From: Gemmatimonadota bacterium
GTDB taxonomy: Bacteria; Gemmatimonadota; Gemmatimonadetes; Palauibacterales; Palauibacteraceae
Assembly: GCA_022825725.1 (NCBI GenBank)
Contig: JAJDWE010000049.1
Span: forward strand, 1-41,553
Direction of reading: 5' to 3'
DNA: 41,553 nt
Shown: piece after piece, positions 1 to 8,506 of the stretch
Layout: every line of letters starts with the position of its first letter
How positions within the stretch are numbered: position 1 is the stretch's first letter
The notes under the pieces: generated by a model
What the model saw: the letters and a program-made list of their open reading frames with translations, nothing else
Databases searched by the model: none
Told to the model about the DNA's origin: nothing
Program-made: the position numbers and the translations under genes

Positions 1-1
1 G

Positions 2-232
2 GGGGCCGAGGAGCTGAGGGTGAAGCTCCGCGAGGCCCGCGCCGGCCGAAAAGTTCAGATCATGGCCATGATCGACCGGCTGGAGCGCAAGTACGACGGG
101 GCGAAGACGCGCCTCGAGGAGCTTTCGGATTCCGAGGAAGACGGCAACAGCCAGGCCCTCGGCGTGCTCCACCAGAAGGTGGTCTCCGAACTCTCGGACA
201 TGAAGCGGACGATCCAGACCCGAATCCGCTGA
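2..232 (+). CDS. C-terminal part of a coiled-coil protein (5' end outside window)
   Basis: The reading frame is open from the left edge to a TGA at 230-232, so I read it as the 3' end of a gene that begins before the window; a GTG at 20 could be an internal start. About 76 residues are visible. They are strongly charged, alternate Lys/Arg and Glu/Asp, and have heptad-like hydrophobics (IMAMIDRLERKY, LHQKVVSELSDMKRTI), so the segment is probably a long helix or coiled coil. There is no signal peptide or catalytic motif in the visible part. I do not recognise the family; some small stress-induced coiled-coil proteins look like this, but that is only a resemblance. The next possible gene starts 2 nt after the stop. 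Confidence 0.55.
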   Translation, partial: GAEELRVKLREARAGRKVQIMAMIDRLERKYDGAKTRLEELSDSEEDGNSQALGVLHQKVVSELSDMKRTIQTRIR

Positions 233-234
233 CC

Positions 235-465
235 ATGGTGCGCGAGATTCCTGGCGAGGCGCTCGGTCGCGACGCCGGCCCCGACGCGCCGAGTTGCCTC
301 GAACTTGCCGGGGACCTCGCCGGGTGCTTCGATAGCGGTCGTCCCGATGCCGCGACGAACCGACTCTTGCTCGAAGAGGCCATGCTCGTCGACGCAGACT
401 ACGTTGCCGCTGCGCGCGACCGCGAAAAAAGGTCTTCGTCGCGAGGGACCGCCGACGGCGGTTAG
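235..465 (+). CDS. possible small hypothetical protein, 76 aa
   Basis: An ATG lies 2 nt after the stop of the preceding coiled-coil gene, which would allow translational coupling. The frame runs 76 codons to a TAG at 463-465 and overlaps the 3' end of the convergent protease gene by 4 nt. Third codon positions are mostly G or C, but that also happens by chance at this base composition. The product has two Cys (in PSCLEL and AGCFD), a run of acidic residues and a basic tail. No family is recognised and there is no signal peptide. It is listed because otherwise about 230 bases would be empty; it may be spurious. Confidence 0.3.
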   Translation: MVREIPGEALGRDAGPDAPSCLELAGDLAGCFDSGRPDAATNRLLLEEAMLVDADYVAAARDREKRSSSRGTADGG

Positions 466-1526
466 AAGCGCCTGAACGCGCGGTCGGGAATCAGGGGTTC
501 ACCCGCCTCCTGCTTTCGCGCGATCTCGAGGTGGACCTCCTCCAGGAAGAGGAAACGCTCCGGATAGGCGGGGTGCGTGGCGTCCCCACGGTCCCGGATC
601 CCGGCGGCATCTTCCGCCGCCATTCGCCGCCAGAAGCGTGACACGCCGCGCGTGTCGATACCCGCCCTGGCGAGGTAGTACATGCCCACGTAGTCGGCTT
701 CGCGCTCCTGGGTCTGGCTGAACTCTCCGGGCGGCGCGATGCCGCCGGTCGCCGCCGCGGCGGCATCGCGAACGGCGCCGCGCATGCCCCGCAGCCGATC
801 GTACTCGCGGTCCTGCGCGGAGTGGCCGATGGTGTTGTGCGCCATCTCATGGGCGATGACGAGCTGCAGTTCCTCGTCCGATTCCAGGAACCGCAGGAGG
901 CCCGCGTTCACCTCGATCCAGCGGCCGTCGGCGGAGGCGTTGATCTCATCGCTCGGCGACAAGTGGATGGGGAAATCGCAGCCTCGATCCGCGGTGATCT
1001 CCAGCGTCAAGCTCTCCCGGCCCCGGCGCACGACCACCGGCAGCGGCTCGCCCGCCCGCCGCCGAACGAGTTGAAACGCGATCTCGACGGACCCCTGCGC
1101 GCCGGACGGCACTTCAACGCCGCCCAGTTCGACGATCGCGTCGCCGGGCGCGAGGCCGGCCCGCTGCGCCGCGCCGCCGCTCGTCACACCGATGATCGCG
1201 GGCCGCTCTCCGACGCCGAACAGCTCGCGATACGCGTCGCGTTCCGCCTCGTCCTCGACCTCCTCCAGCGCGAGGTATCGAAATCCGAAGTGGCTCACCT
1301 CGTGCCCGCAAAGGGCCGGTCCCTGCCGGAGAAGCGGAAGCGAGACGTCGTCCAGCCGCTGGAGGCGCGCCTCGCGGGTGCGAACGGCCGCCTCCGTCTG
1401 CAAGGCGCGCTCGCCGGCGACTGAAGGGATGCCGGCCGGCGAGGGATCCGAGGCTACGGTGGAGGGCTTGGCGCAGGCGGCGATGGCCGCCAGGAAGATG
1501 AATCCCGGAATCAACGAATCTCTCAT
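462..1526 (-). CDS. lipoprotein M48-type metalloprotease with PDZ domain
   Basis: A 354-residue predicted zinc peptidase at the cell envelope. The N-terminus is a short lipoprotein signal with lipobox IAAC (Cys18). A PDZ domain spans about residues 108-170 (IIGVTSGGAAQRAGLAPGDAIVELGG). The peptidase domain carries HEMAH at 226-230 as the zinc-binding/catalytic site, EREADY at 274-279 supplying the third ligand, and THPAYPER at 317-324, which is typical of M48 proteins. ATG at 1526 is chosen because it gives the signal peptide directly and is preceded by a G-rich Shine-Dalgarno (GAGGGGGG); the frame stays open upstream but without protein-like sequence. M48/PDZ lipoproteins resemble BepA/LoiP-type envelope quality-control proteases; that role is inferred. 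The gene is divergent from the Sel1 lipoprotein gene, with a 136-nt shared promoter region. Confidence 0.87.
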   Translation of the reverse strand: MRDSLIPGFIFLAAIAACAKPSTVASDPSPAGIPSVAGERALQTEAAVRTREARLQRLDDVSLPLLRQGPALCGHEVSHFGFRYLALEEVEDEAERDAYRELFGVGERPAIIGVTSGGAAQRAGLAPGDAIVELGGVEVPSGAQGSVEIAFQLVRRRAGEPLPVVVRRGRESLTLEITADRGCDFPIHLSPSDEINASADGRWIEVNAGLLRFLESDEELQLVIAHEMAHNTIGHSAQDREYDRLRGMRGAVRDAAAAATGGIAPPGEFSQTQEREADYVGMYYLARAGIDTRGVSRFWRRMAAEDAAGIRDRGDATHPAYPERFLFLEEVHLEIARKQEAGEPLIPDRAFRRF

Positions 1527-1662
1527 GGACGCCCCCCTCGACACCGCCCCACGCGCCGACACCGGTCTCCCGGAGACGGCTTCGCAGTACCTTAGCGTGT
1601 GCTTATCGGGGTCGAAAGCGACGGGAGGGCGTGGATCCTTGGAGGAGGTTGGGGAGTGGAGA

Positions 1663-2761
1663 GTGAGTGAAGGCCTGTTGCGCGCCCGCGCCGCGGCGGC
1701 GCTTCTGGTGGCTCTGGCCGCCGCCGCGTGCGACCGGTCGCCGGAGCCCTTCCACGAAACCCTCCGGCAGAGGGCGGGTGCGGGGGACGCCGAGGCGCTG
1801 GCGTGGCTGGTCAGTGCGGCGGAACAGGGCCACGGCGAGGCCCAGGCGAGCCTCGGCCTGCTGTACCTGGGAGGCGAGGGAGTCGAGAAGGACGCGCCGG
1901 CGGCCGCGCGCGGGCTGTGCGCGGCCGCCGGGCGGGGTAGCGGCGAGGCGCTGGCGGCGATCACCGGTGGCGCGGAGGCCGGCGATCCCGGGTTGCAGAA
2001 CACGCTGGGTCTGATGCACCTGCACGGGTACGGCGTTCCACGGAACACGGCGGTCGCGGTGAGATGGGTCGATGCCGCCGCGGCGCTGGGTCACCCGGAT
2101 GGCCAGTACCACCTGGCCCTCCTGTACGGCGAGGGCCGCGGCGTCGCGAGGAACGACTCGGCGGCCGTCGCGTGGCTTGAGAGGGCGGCTCGCGCGGGAC
2201 ACGCGGGGGCCCGGAACGCGCTCGGCCTGCGGCACCTCGACGGAAACGGCGTGGCGCAGGACAGCGACGCGGCCATCCGTTGGTTTCGGGCCGCCGCCGA
2301 ACAGGGCCACGCCGGGGCGCAGAACCACCTCGGCCAGGCCTATGCGCTGGGGCTGGGCGTGATCCCGGACGACATGGAGGCGATGTACTGGTTCGGGGCG
2401 GCGGCGGAGCAGGGCGGATCCGGTCGCCCAGTACAACCTGAGCTTCCTGTACGCCCGGCACGGCAATACGGCCGAGGCCGTGCGGTGGATGCGCGCAGCG
2501 GCCGAGGGCGGCTACGCGGATGCGCAGTTCTCCCTCGCGACCGAGTACATGTCACGCGATGCGTATGCCTACGCCTGGCTGCACCTCGCCGCCGAGCAAG
2601 GACACGAGGAAGCGGACCGGCGCAGACAGACCCTCTGGGAGTACATGACGCACGATGACGTGTCGCTGGCCGAAGAGCTGAGCGCCGACCTCACGCGCGG
2701 AACCCGCGACCCCGACCCGGAACGAGAGGCGTGCGGGCCGCGTTCGGCGCCGGGCCGGTGA
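1663..2761 (+). pseudogene. Sel1-repeat (SLR/TPR-like) lipoprotein, frameshifted
   Basis: Start GTG at 1663, with GGGGAG 7 nt upstream. A lipoprotein signal (LVALAAAAC) is followed by Sel1-like repeats of about 36 residues with the usual A-x-x-G-x-x-x-A-x-x-x-L-G-x-x-Y/H pattern (for example AAEQGHGEAQASLGLLYLGG, RAGHAGARNALGLRHLDG). Near 2416 the frame breaks. Up to GAG CAG GGC (2407-2415) the repeats are in one frame; after it the protein only makes sense one base later (GAT CCG GTC GCC CAG TAC AAC, i.e. DPVAQYN), continuing with two further repeats and ending at 2761. One extra G in the GGCGG run explains this. Sel1 proteins are protein-interaction scaffolds at the envelope. Either the gene is a recent pseudogene or the extra G is a sequence error; the downstream part is otherwise intact, which favours a very recent change or an error. 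Confidence 0.75.
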
Positions 2762-3014
2762 AGGTCCGTCGGGAGTTCACAGCCTGCATCTCGCCGCGCA
2801 CAGCCTTGATCTCGTTCCGAAGCTCGTCACGCAACTCATGGTGCCTGTTCCTGCACTCTGCCCGAACTTCTCTGCACGCTCTCGCGATCTCCCTGTCAGT
2901 CCGAAGCTCCTCACGCCAAAACCTGATCTCGGCACCGATCCTGAGCGCCTGAACAGCCAAGACGACGCCGAAGACGACAAGCGCCAGGAATATGGCGGCA
3001 AGTCCGATGATCAC
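2691..3014 (-). CDS. small single-pass membrane protein with coiled-coil tail
   Basis: About 107 residues. It starts with one strong hydrophobic helix (IIGLAAIFLALVVFGVVLAVQAL) followed by a highly charged helical region rich in Arg and Glu (FWREELRTDREIARACREVRAECRNRHHELRDELRNEIKAV), probably a coiled coil facing the cytoplasm or periplasm. GTG at 3014 is chosen because AAAGGGG lies about 7 nt upstream; a TTG at 3020 is equally possible. The 3' end overlaps the end of the convergent Sel1 gene by about 70 nt, so the last 20 residues may not be conserved. Codon use is less GC-biased than in most of the window (see the lower-GC block). No family is recognised. Confidence 0.6.
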   Translation of the reverse strand: MIIGLAAIFLALVVFGVVLAVQALRIGAEIRFWREELRTDREIARACREVRAECRNRHHELRDELRNEIKAVRGEMQAVNSRRTFTGPAPNAARTPLVPGRGRGFRA

Positions 3015-3090
3015 GCTCAACCCCTTTCTCTGACGGCTCCCGTTGGAGGCTCCTTGCGGCATGTGGCCCACGGGCCGAAGCCGCGACGCG

Positions 3091-3187
3091 GGCAAGCCCC
3101 CGCCCCGCAATCAAGGTTTAGTCCACCGGCAAGCGCCTTCAAGTGGTATCCCCGCTGTCAGCGCCGCTCGAAGGCAGGGGGCTTGCC
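3091..3187. repeat. spaced inverted repeat, 11-bp perfect arms
   Basis: GGCAAGCCCCC at 3091-3101 is the exact reverse complement of GGGGGCTTGCC at 3177-3187, with further near-complementarity (GCC / GGC) beyond the inner ends. The arms enclose about 75 bases without any gene, between the small membrane protein and the end of the beta-propeller gene. No flanking target duplication or transposase is visible. It could be an RNA stem at the 3' end of the propeller transcript or a remnant of a small mobile repeat. Confidence 0.5.
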
Positions 3188-3195
3188 GCAGCCTG

Positions 3196-4443
3196 TTAGG
3201 GCGCGCAGGTCCGATCGATCAGATACCGGTGAATGTACGGGATGTCGTAATCGCCATACGTGGCGCCGCAGACTTCGTCACGGCTGGCGATGGCAACCGC
3301 GAGACGAGGGTCCCAGGGAACAAACGAAGTGCGACCCTGTCCAATCTCTACCGCGCCTTCCAGCGTGCCGCTCGAATCGTAGACCTCCCACACATCCACG
3401 CGGTCCTCGCGCATCTCTCGAAGCAGCCAGATGGTGCCGTCCGTTCCGGCCACGACCTGCCTCACCGGGGGAAGATACTCCGGAACCCAGAAAACGCGGC
3501 GAGCCGCACGACGTCTACGCTCAAGCGTTGTCTCAGTCAGCTGAAGGCCTGAGGAGGGGTAGTAGTCTCCGGCCCTCCAGCCTGCATACTCGTCCTCGAG
3601 GCGGCGTTCCATCGCACGGGTGACCTCGCGTGGTTCGTACTCGACGGACCGATGCAGGAGCGTGTCTCCACGGATCGATATCACCAAAAGGTCGAAGGTC
3701 GGTGGAGTTGCGTCTTCATGCACTCTCCCGATCCGTACGACCGCAGAGCCGTCCGGCTTGACCGCGGTGAGGTATTCTCGGAGTCCGAGAGGGGGGAGGT
3801 CTCTGAGGGGGTGTGTGCCGGGGAATAACCCGCCGTCCATCTCGTTCTCCACGGCGTTCCCCGGCCATTCCACGGTGGCGATCGTGTCGAGGACTTCACC
3901 GGACCGTGAGAGGCGGCGCAACGCGAGTCCGGGGTTCGCTCCTCGGGACGACAAGGCCAGCCCATCGGTCATGCGACGCCGGCCAATGAGAGTACCATCG
4001 GCGAGCATGCGGCCCGGGGTCAACGTCGACCCCTCCTCGAGTATGCCCCGCGAGAACTGGATGATTTGCTCCGGCCGGCGCTCGTCCGTGGTGAACAGCT
4101 GGATCCGGTTGACGTCGGCTATCCAGAGGGTATCTCCGACCCAGCCGACGGCGACCGCCGCAAGCTGCATTTCACCTGGCCCCTGGCCCGCACGACCGAT
4201 CCGGCGAAGTACCTGGCCATCGAGAGAGAAGACCGTGACCGCGGGCACCATGGCCTGAGCGACATAGAGGGCGCTGTCGGGCCCGATCGCCATTTCCAGG
4301 ACGCTCGACACGAGGTCCGTGCTCTCGAGGGATCCGATCCGGAGCACCTCTTCCAACTGCAAAGGCGTCCGACACGCGGTCTGCCCGCGCAGGGTACCAG
4401 GGGCGCAGACCAGCGAAACAACCAGGAAGGTCAGTAGACGCAC
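3196..4443 (-). CDS. secreted six-bladed beta-propeller protein
   Basis: A 415-residue exported protein. GTG at 4443 has GAGG 5 nt upstream and gives a clean signal peptide (VRLLTFLVVSLVCAPGTLRGQ). The mature part has repeated blade-like stretches: LEMAIGPDSALYVAQ, VTVFSLDGQVLRRIGRAGQGPGEM, WVGDTLWIADVNRIQLF, VAGTDGTIWLLRE and WEVYDSSGTLEG. The segment GRAGQGPGE is characteristic of the NHL/6-bladed propeller proteins common in Bacteroidota and Gemmatimonadota. There are no obvious catalytic residues; a binding or scaffolding role outside the cytoplasm is the most that can be said. Base composition is lower than in the neighbours (about 60% GC in sampled lines against about 78% at the start of sucA), which suggests a different origin. 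It lies alone on its strand, about 110 nt upstream of the sucA stop. Confidence 0.75.
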   Translation of the reverse strand: MRLLTFLVVSLVCAPGTLRGQTACRTPLQLEEVLRIGSLESTDLVSSVLEMAIGPDSALYVAQAMVPAVTVFSLDGQVLRRIGRAGQGPGEMQLAAVAVGWVGDTLWIADVNRIQLFTTDERRPEQIIQFSRGILEEGSTLTPGRMLADGTLIGRRRMTDGLALSSRGANPGLALRRLSRSGEVLDTIATVEWPGNAVENEMDGGLFPGTHPLRDLPPLGLREYLTAVKPDGSAVVRIGRVHEDATPPTFDLLVISIRGDTLLHRSVEYEPREVTRAMERRLEDEYAGWRAGDYYPSSGLQLTETTLERRRRAARRVFWVPEYLPPVRQVVAGTDGTIWLLREMREDRVDVWEVYDSSGTLEGAVEIGQGRTSFVPWDPRLAVAIASRDEVCGATYGDYDIPYIHRYLIDRTCAP

Positions 4444-4555
4444 GCTCGCCTCAGATCTTGCCTTTCGAACTCGGCATCTCCGCAGGCTCAGCGTCGGCGC
4501 TTCCGCCCGCAAGGCCGGCAGCCGCTGCCGACGGCCTGCAGGAGCCTCGGGTGCG

Positions 4556-7384
4556 TCAGTCCAGGCGGAGGGCGGCGCGGAGGAGGCGGCGTTGGCGGCG
4601 GACGTGCCTGCCGAAGTAGCCCTCCGCCGGACTCGCCCGCTCGGGGCGGCCGATGTAGACGGGCTCGCGGCCGATGAGTTCGCGCAGGTGCGGGCGCATG
4701 AACGTCCAGGCGCCCATGTTTTCCGGCTCTTCCTGGACCCAGCAGATCTCCGCTTCGCGGGGATAAGGGGCGAGGGCCGCAGCCAGTTCCTCTGCCGGGA
4801 ACGGGTACGGCTGTTCCACGCGCAGGATCGGGATGTCGTGGGCGGGCGGAGCTTCGGCGAGCAGGTCGAAGTAGACTTTCCCGCTGCAGATGATGACCCG
4901 GTTCACGCGGGACGGATCGGCCCGGAAGTCGGGGTCCGGGAGCACGGGACGGAAGGCGCCGCCGGTGAGGTCGCCGATCGTCGAGCGGGCGCGCGGGTGG
5001 CGCAGCAGACTCTTGGGCGTCATCACGATCAGCGGACGGCAGGTCGCGCGCAGCGCCTGCCAGCGCAGCGCGTGGAAGTACTGCGCGGGCGTCGTGCAGT
5101 TCACGATGCGGATGTTGCCTTCGGCCGCGAGTTGCAGGAAGCGCTCCAGCCGGGCGCTCGAGTGTTCCGGGCCCTGTCCTTCGTAGCCGTGCGGGAGGAG
5201 CAGGACGAGCCGCGACTCCAGGCCCCACTTCGTGCGGCCCGACACGATGAACTGGTCGATGATCGCCTGCCCGACGTTGGCGAAGTCGCCGAACTGCCCC
5301 TCCCACATGACGAGCGCGTTGGCGGCGATCGTGGAGAAGCCGTACTCGAAGCCGAGCGTGGCGATTTCGGACAGGGGGCTGTTCGCGATCCGGAACGCCG
5401 CCTGTCCCTCCTCGAGGTGGGCCATGGGGGTGTACGGACGCCCGTCCTCGGCGTCGTGCAGCACGAGGTGGCGGTGGCTGAACGTGCCGCGCTCGGTGTC
5501 CTCGCCGGTGAGACGCACCGGCACGCCCTCGGTGAGCAGGCCCGCGAGCGCCAATCCTTCCGCGTGGCCCCAGTCGATCCCCTCGTCGAGCGCCGTGCGA
5601 CGGCGTTCCAGCTGGCGCCCGAGCTTGTGGAACGGCTTGAAGTCCTCGGGCCAACGGTGGATCGCCTCGTTGAGCTCCCGCAGCCGCCCCTCCGGGATGC
5701 CGGTCGGCCGCGCCGGTTCCGCCGGATCCAGCAGCCGCTTCGGGTCCGGCGCCGCGCCCGTCCGTTCGTCCGCGGCCTTGTGCGCGGCGATCGCCCCCCT
5801 CGCCGCATCGAGTTCCGCCTCCACATCCGCGACCATGTCGTCGACTTCCTCGCGGGAGATGAGCCCCCGCTCGACGACGACCTCCGCGAACTGCGCGCGG
5901 ACGCGGGGGTGCGAGGCGATCCGCTCGTACATCATGGGCTGGGTGTACGAGGGTTCATCCCCCTCGTTGTGCCCGTAGCGCCGGTAACCCACGAGATCGA
6001 TGACCAGGTCCTCCCCGAACTCGAACCGGTAGTCGATGGCGAGCCGCACCGCGGCCATGCACGCCTCCGGGTCGTCGGCGTTCACATGCACGACGGGGAG
6101 CCGGAAGCCGAGCGCCAGGTCGCTCGCGTACCGCGTGGAGCGGCTGTCGCCGGGAAGGGTCGTGAAGCCGAGCTGGTTGTTCGTGATGATGTGGAGGGTG
6201 CCCCCGGTCTCGTAGGCATGCAGCCGGCACAGGTTCAGCGTCTCCGCCACGACGCCCTGCCCCGCGAAGGAGGCGTCGCCGTGGATGATGATGGGGAGAA
6301 TCGCCGAGGAGTCGGAGGCCTCGCCGGTGAAGCGCGCGGCCCGGGCCATGCCGAGGACGACGGGGTTCACGTGCTCGAGGTGGCTCGGGTTGGGGGCGAG
6401 CCGCACGTCCAGCTCGACCTCGTCCTCCGCGACCTGCGACCGGCCTCCGACGTGGTACTTGACGTCGCCGGAGCCGTGCTCCGGGAGCGCGGTCATGATG
6501 CCGCGCGCGGCCTGCTCCTCGAATTCGGCCACGATCGACTCGTAGGACAGTCCCATGACGTGGGCCAGCACGTTCAGACGCCCGCGGTGCGCCATCCCCA
6601 CGAACACCTGTCGCGCCCCGCGCCGCCCCGCGCTCCCGATGATCCCCCGCATCATCGGCACGAGCATGTCGAGTCCCTCGACGGAGAACCGCTTCTTCCC
6701 GAGGTAGGTGCGGTGCAGGAACGTCTCGAGCCCCTCCACGCGGGTCAGCCACTCGAGGCACGCCTTCGCCCGCACGCGGCTCATCAGAAGCCGGTGGCGG
6801 TGCGACTCGATGTAGTCCACGAGCCAGTCGCGCTGGGTCGGATTCTCCACCTGGTCGAGTTCGTAGCCGATCGGGCCGCAGTAGATCTCCTCGAGGCGAT
6901 CCACGACCTCGGCCGCGTTGTCGCCGAAGTGTTTGAGCCAGACGGCGGAGGCGGGCACGCGCGCGAGTTCCTCGCGGCGGATGCCGTGATATTCGGGTTC
7001 CAGCAGCGGGTGCCTCGGAGGCTCCGAGCCGAGCGGGTCGATGCGCGCCCCCAGGTGTCCGTACGCGCGGTAGGCCTCGACGAGGGCCCCGGCGATGGCG
7101 GCGAGCCGCAGGTCCTCCGTCGCCACGACCTCCGCCTCGGCGGGCGTGGGCGCGGGTGGCGGAGGAGCGGGGGGAGGAGGAGGAAGGGCGGTCCTCGGTG
7201 GCGCTTCGAGGACCGCCTCCGCCGATGGGTCCCAGCCCGCCAGCGGGGGCGGGATCACACCCCGGTCGCGCAGCGCCCGTTCGACCAGCCCCTCGGCATA
7301 GCCCGCGTTGTAGCCGTCCGCGACCCAGCCGCGGTCGGCGGCGGAGCGGCTCCCGTCGGCGGAGCGGTTTCCGTCGTCGCTCAC
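4556..7384 (-). CDS. sucA: 2-oxoglutarate dehydrogenase E1 component
   Basis: A 942-residue thiamine-diphosphate enzyme that decarboxylates 2-oxoglutarate and transfers the succinyl group to the lipoyl E2 in the TCA cycle. The N-terminal E2-binding-like segment (GWVADGYNAGYAEGLVERAL) is followed by an unusual Pro/Ala-rich linker, about residues 60-85. The catalytic core includes AYRAYGHLGARIDPLG, GMAHRGRLNVLAHVMG, GDASFAGQGVVAETLNL and ITNNQLGFTT, the ThDP/Mg-binding and substrate segments of this family. The C-terminal domain ends with the typical YIGRPERASPAEGYFGRH. Length is close to E. coli SucA. The start is GTG at 7384, 15 nt after the stop of the metallo-beta-lactamase-fold gene, so the two are probably cotranscribed. 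The Shine-Dalgarno is weak (GGCGAG). The E2 (sucB) and E3 genes are not in this window. Confidence 0.96.
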   Translation of the reverse strand: MSDDGNRSADGSRSAADRGWVADGYNAGYAEGLVERALRDRGVIPPPLAGWDPSAEAVLEAPPRTALPPPPPAPPPPAPTPAEAEVVATEDLRLAAIAGALVEAYRAYGHLGARIDPLGSEPPRHPLLEPEYHGIRREELARVPASAVWLKHFGDNAAEVVDRLEEIYCGPIGYELDQVENPTQRDWLVDYIESHRHRLLMSRVRAKACLEWLTRVEGLETFLHRTYLGKKRFSVEGLDMLVPMMRGIIGSAGRRGARQVFVGMAHRGRLNVLAHVMGLSYESIVAEFEEQAARGIMTALPEHGSGDVKYHVGGRSQVAEDEVELDVRLAPNPSHLEHVNPVVLGMARAARFTGEASDSSAILPIIIHGDASFAGQGVVAETLNLCRLHAYETGGTLHIITNNQLGFTTLPGDSRSTRYASDLALGFRLPVVHVNADDPEACMAAVRLAIDYRFEFGEDLVIDLVGYRRYGHNEGDEPSYTQPMMYERIASHPRVRAQFAEVVVERGLISREEVDDMVADVEAELDAARGAIAAHKAADERTGAAPDPKRLLDPAEPARPTGIPEGRLRELNEAIHRWPEDFKPFHKLGRQLERRRTALDEGIDWGHAEGLALAGLLTEGVPVRLTGEDTERGTFSHRHLVLHDAEDGRPYTPMAHLEEGQAAFRIANSPLSEIATLGFEYGFSTIAANALVMWEGQFGDFANVGQAIIDQFIVSGRTKWGLESRLVLLLPHGYEGQGPEHSSARLERFLQLAAEGNIRIVNCTTPAQYFHALRWQALRATCRPLIVMTPKSLLRHPRARSTIGDLTGGAFRPVLPDPDFRADPSRVNRVIICSGKVYFDLLAEAPPAHDIPILRVEQPYPFPAEELAAALAPYPREAEICWVQEEPENMGAWTFMRPHLRELIGREPVYIGRPERASPAEGYFGRHVRRQRRLLRAALRLD

Positions 7385-7399
7385 CTGATCGTCGCTCGC

Positions 7400-8332
7400 C
7401 TAGTGGTGGCCATGGCCCTGGCCGTGGCCGTGGCCGTGTTCAACGTTCTCGGCGCCCGCCGCTCCGGAAAGGCTGCGGTGCACGGTGTCGAGCCAGCGTT
7501 CCGCCGAGATGAACTGCCAACCCCAGTCGGCCCACTCCTCGCCGACACCCTCGCTCTGTACTTCTTCGCTGCTCATCCCGGCTTCGATCTTCCCGCGGAC
7601 CATCTCGATCGTCTCGTTGATCATGCGGTGGTACGTCCGCAGGTCGTCCACGGACGAGAGCGGGCCGTGCCCGGGGATGATGTGGATATCGTCGGGCACG
7701 TTGGCCAACACCTCCGAGATCCCTTTCGAGAGCCCCTCCACGTCCCCGCCGTTGTCGATGTCCACGAAGGGGAAGCGGCCGGAGAAGAAATCGTCGCCCA
7801 TGTGGAGGACGTTCGAGCCGGTGAAGTGGATGAGCGCATCTCCGTCGGTATGTCCGTGCGGGATGTGGAACGCCCGGATCTCCTCGCCGTTGAAGTGGAT
7901 GGAGAGGGCGTCGTCGAAGGTGACGACGGGCAGCGCCACGTCGGGCGATCCGCCCGACTTCAGCCTCGAGCGCACGTTCGTGTGCGCAACGATCGTGGAG
8001 GCGTCGCCAAACTCGGCGTTGCCGCCCGTGTGGTCACCGTGGAAATGGGTGTTGAGGATGAACTGCGGCTGCGCCGCCTCCTCCGACTGTCCCACCTCGC
8101 GCAGCGCGTCACGGATCTTGTCCGCCAGCGGCGCGAACTGGTCGTCGACCATCACGACGCCATCGGGCCCTGAGGACACCCCGATGTTGCCGCCGCTCCC
8201 CACCAGCATCCAGACGGTGCCGGCGACGTGCGTCGCCTCGATCTGGACGGCCGAGAAGTCACGCTGCGCGAGGACGGGGGCGGAGAAGAAAACGGTGAAG
8301 AGGGCTGCAAGAAACAACGATCGGGTTTTCAT
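7400..8332 (-). CDS. secreted metallo-beta-lactamase-fold hydrolase with His-rich tail
   Basis: A 310-residue exported protein; ATG at 8332 is preceded by AAGGAG at 9-nt spacing. The signal peptide ends around VLAQ (residue 23). The metal-binding motif HFHGDH is at 96-101; H161 (PHGHTDGD), D180 (HMGDDFF) and H222 (IIPGHG) complete the two-metal site. This pattern is shared by subclass B MBL-fold enzymes, including true beta-lactamases, lactonases and periplasmic quinoprotein-relay proteins; the substrate cannot be assigned. The C-terminus is GHGHGQGHGHH, a run of His that could buffer or deliver zinc. The gene sits 15 nt upstream of sucA on the same strand and is divergent from the acyltransferase, with about 174 nt between starts. 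Confidence 0.88.
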   Translation of the reverse strand: MKTRSLFLAALFTVFFSAPVLAQRDFSAVQIEATHVAGTVWMLVGSGGNIGVSSGPDGVVMVDDQFAPLADKIRDALREVGQSEEAAQPQFILNTHFHGDHTGGNAEFGDASTIVAHTNVRSRLKSGGSPDVALPVVTFDDALSIHFNGEEIRAFHIPHGHTDGDALIHFTGSNVLHMGDDFFSGRFPFVDIDNGGDVEGLSKGISEVLANVPDDIHIIPGHGPLSSVDDLRTYHRMINETIEMVRGKIEAGMSSEEVQSEGVGEEWADWGWQFISAERWLDTVHRSLSGAAGAENVEHGHGHGQGHGHH

Positions 8333-8506
8333 GGAATCTACTCCTTGACGACGGACGACGTGTAGCGCCGGACGGGTAGCACCGGACGGGCACCGCCGGG
8401 CGCCCGAAGATGGGGCAGGGTCCGCGCCAACGCCAACCTTGGCTTCCCCCGACCGAAGCGCCGGAACCCTTGACCGCTCTGCAATGCCTGAGGCACACTG
8501 CGCAAA

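Noticed and set aside
3091-3198. Possible integron attC site (inverted arms followed by GTTAGGG)
   Set aside because: No matching RYYYAAC core on the other side, and the GTTAGGG overlaps the stop codon of the propeller gene; no integrase nearby.
4319-8173. Very long plus-strand open frame opposite sucA and the MBL-fold gene
   Set aside because: It is a high-GC antisense shadow: the translated text is rich in Arg, Gly, Ala and His without domains, while the minus strand encodes clear SucA and MBL proteins.
8368-8392. Repeated CCGGACGGG upstream of the MBL-fold gene
   Set aside because: Two 9-bp copies about 13 bp apart in very GC-rich DNA are expected by chance and do not align with a recognisable operator.
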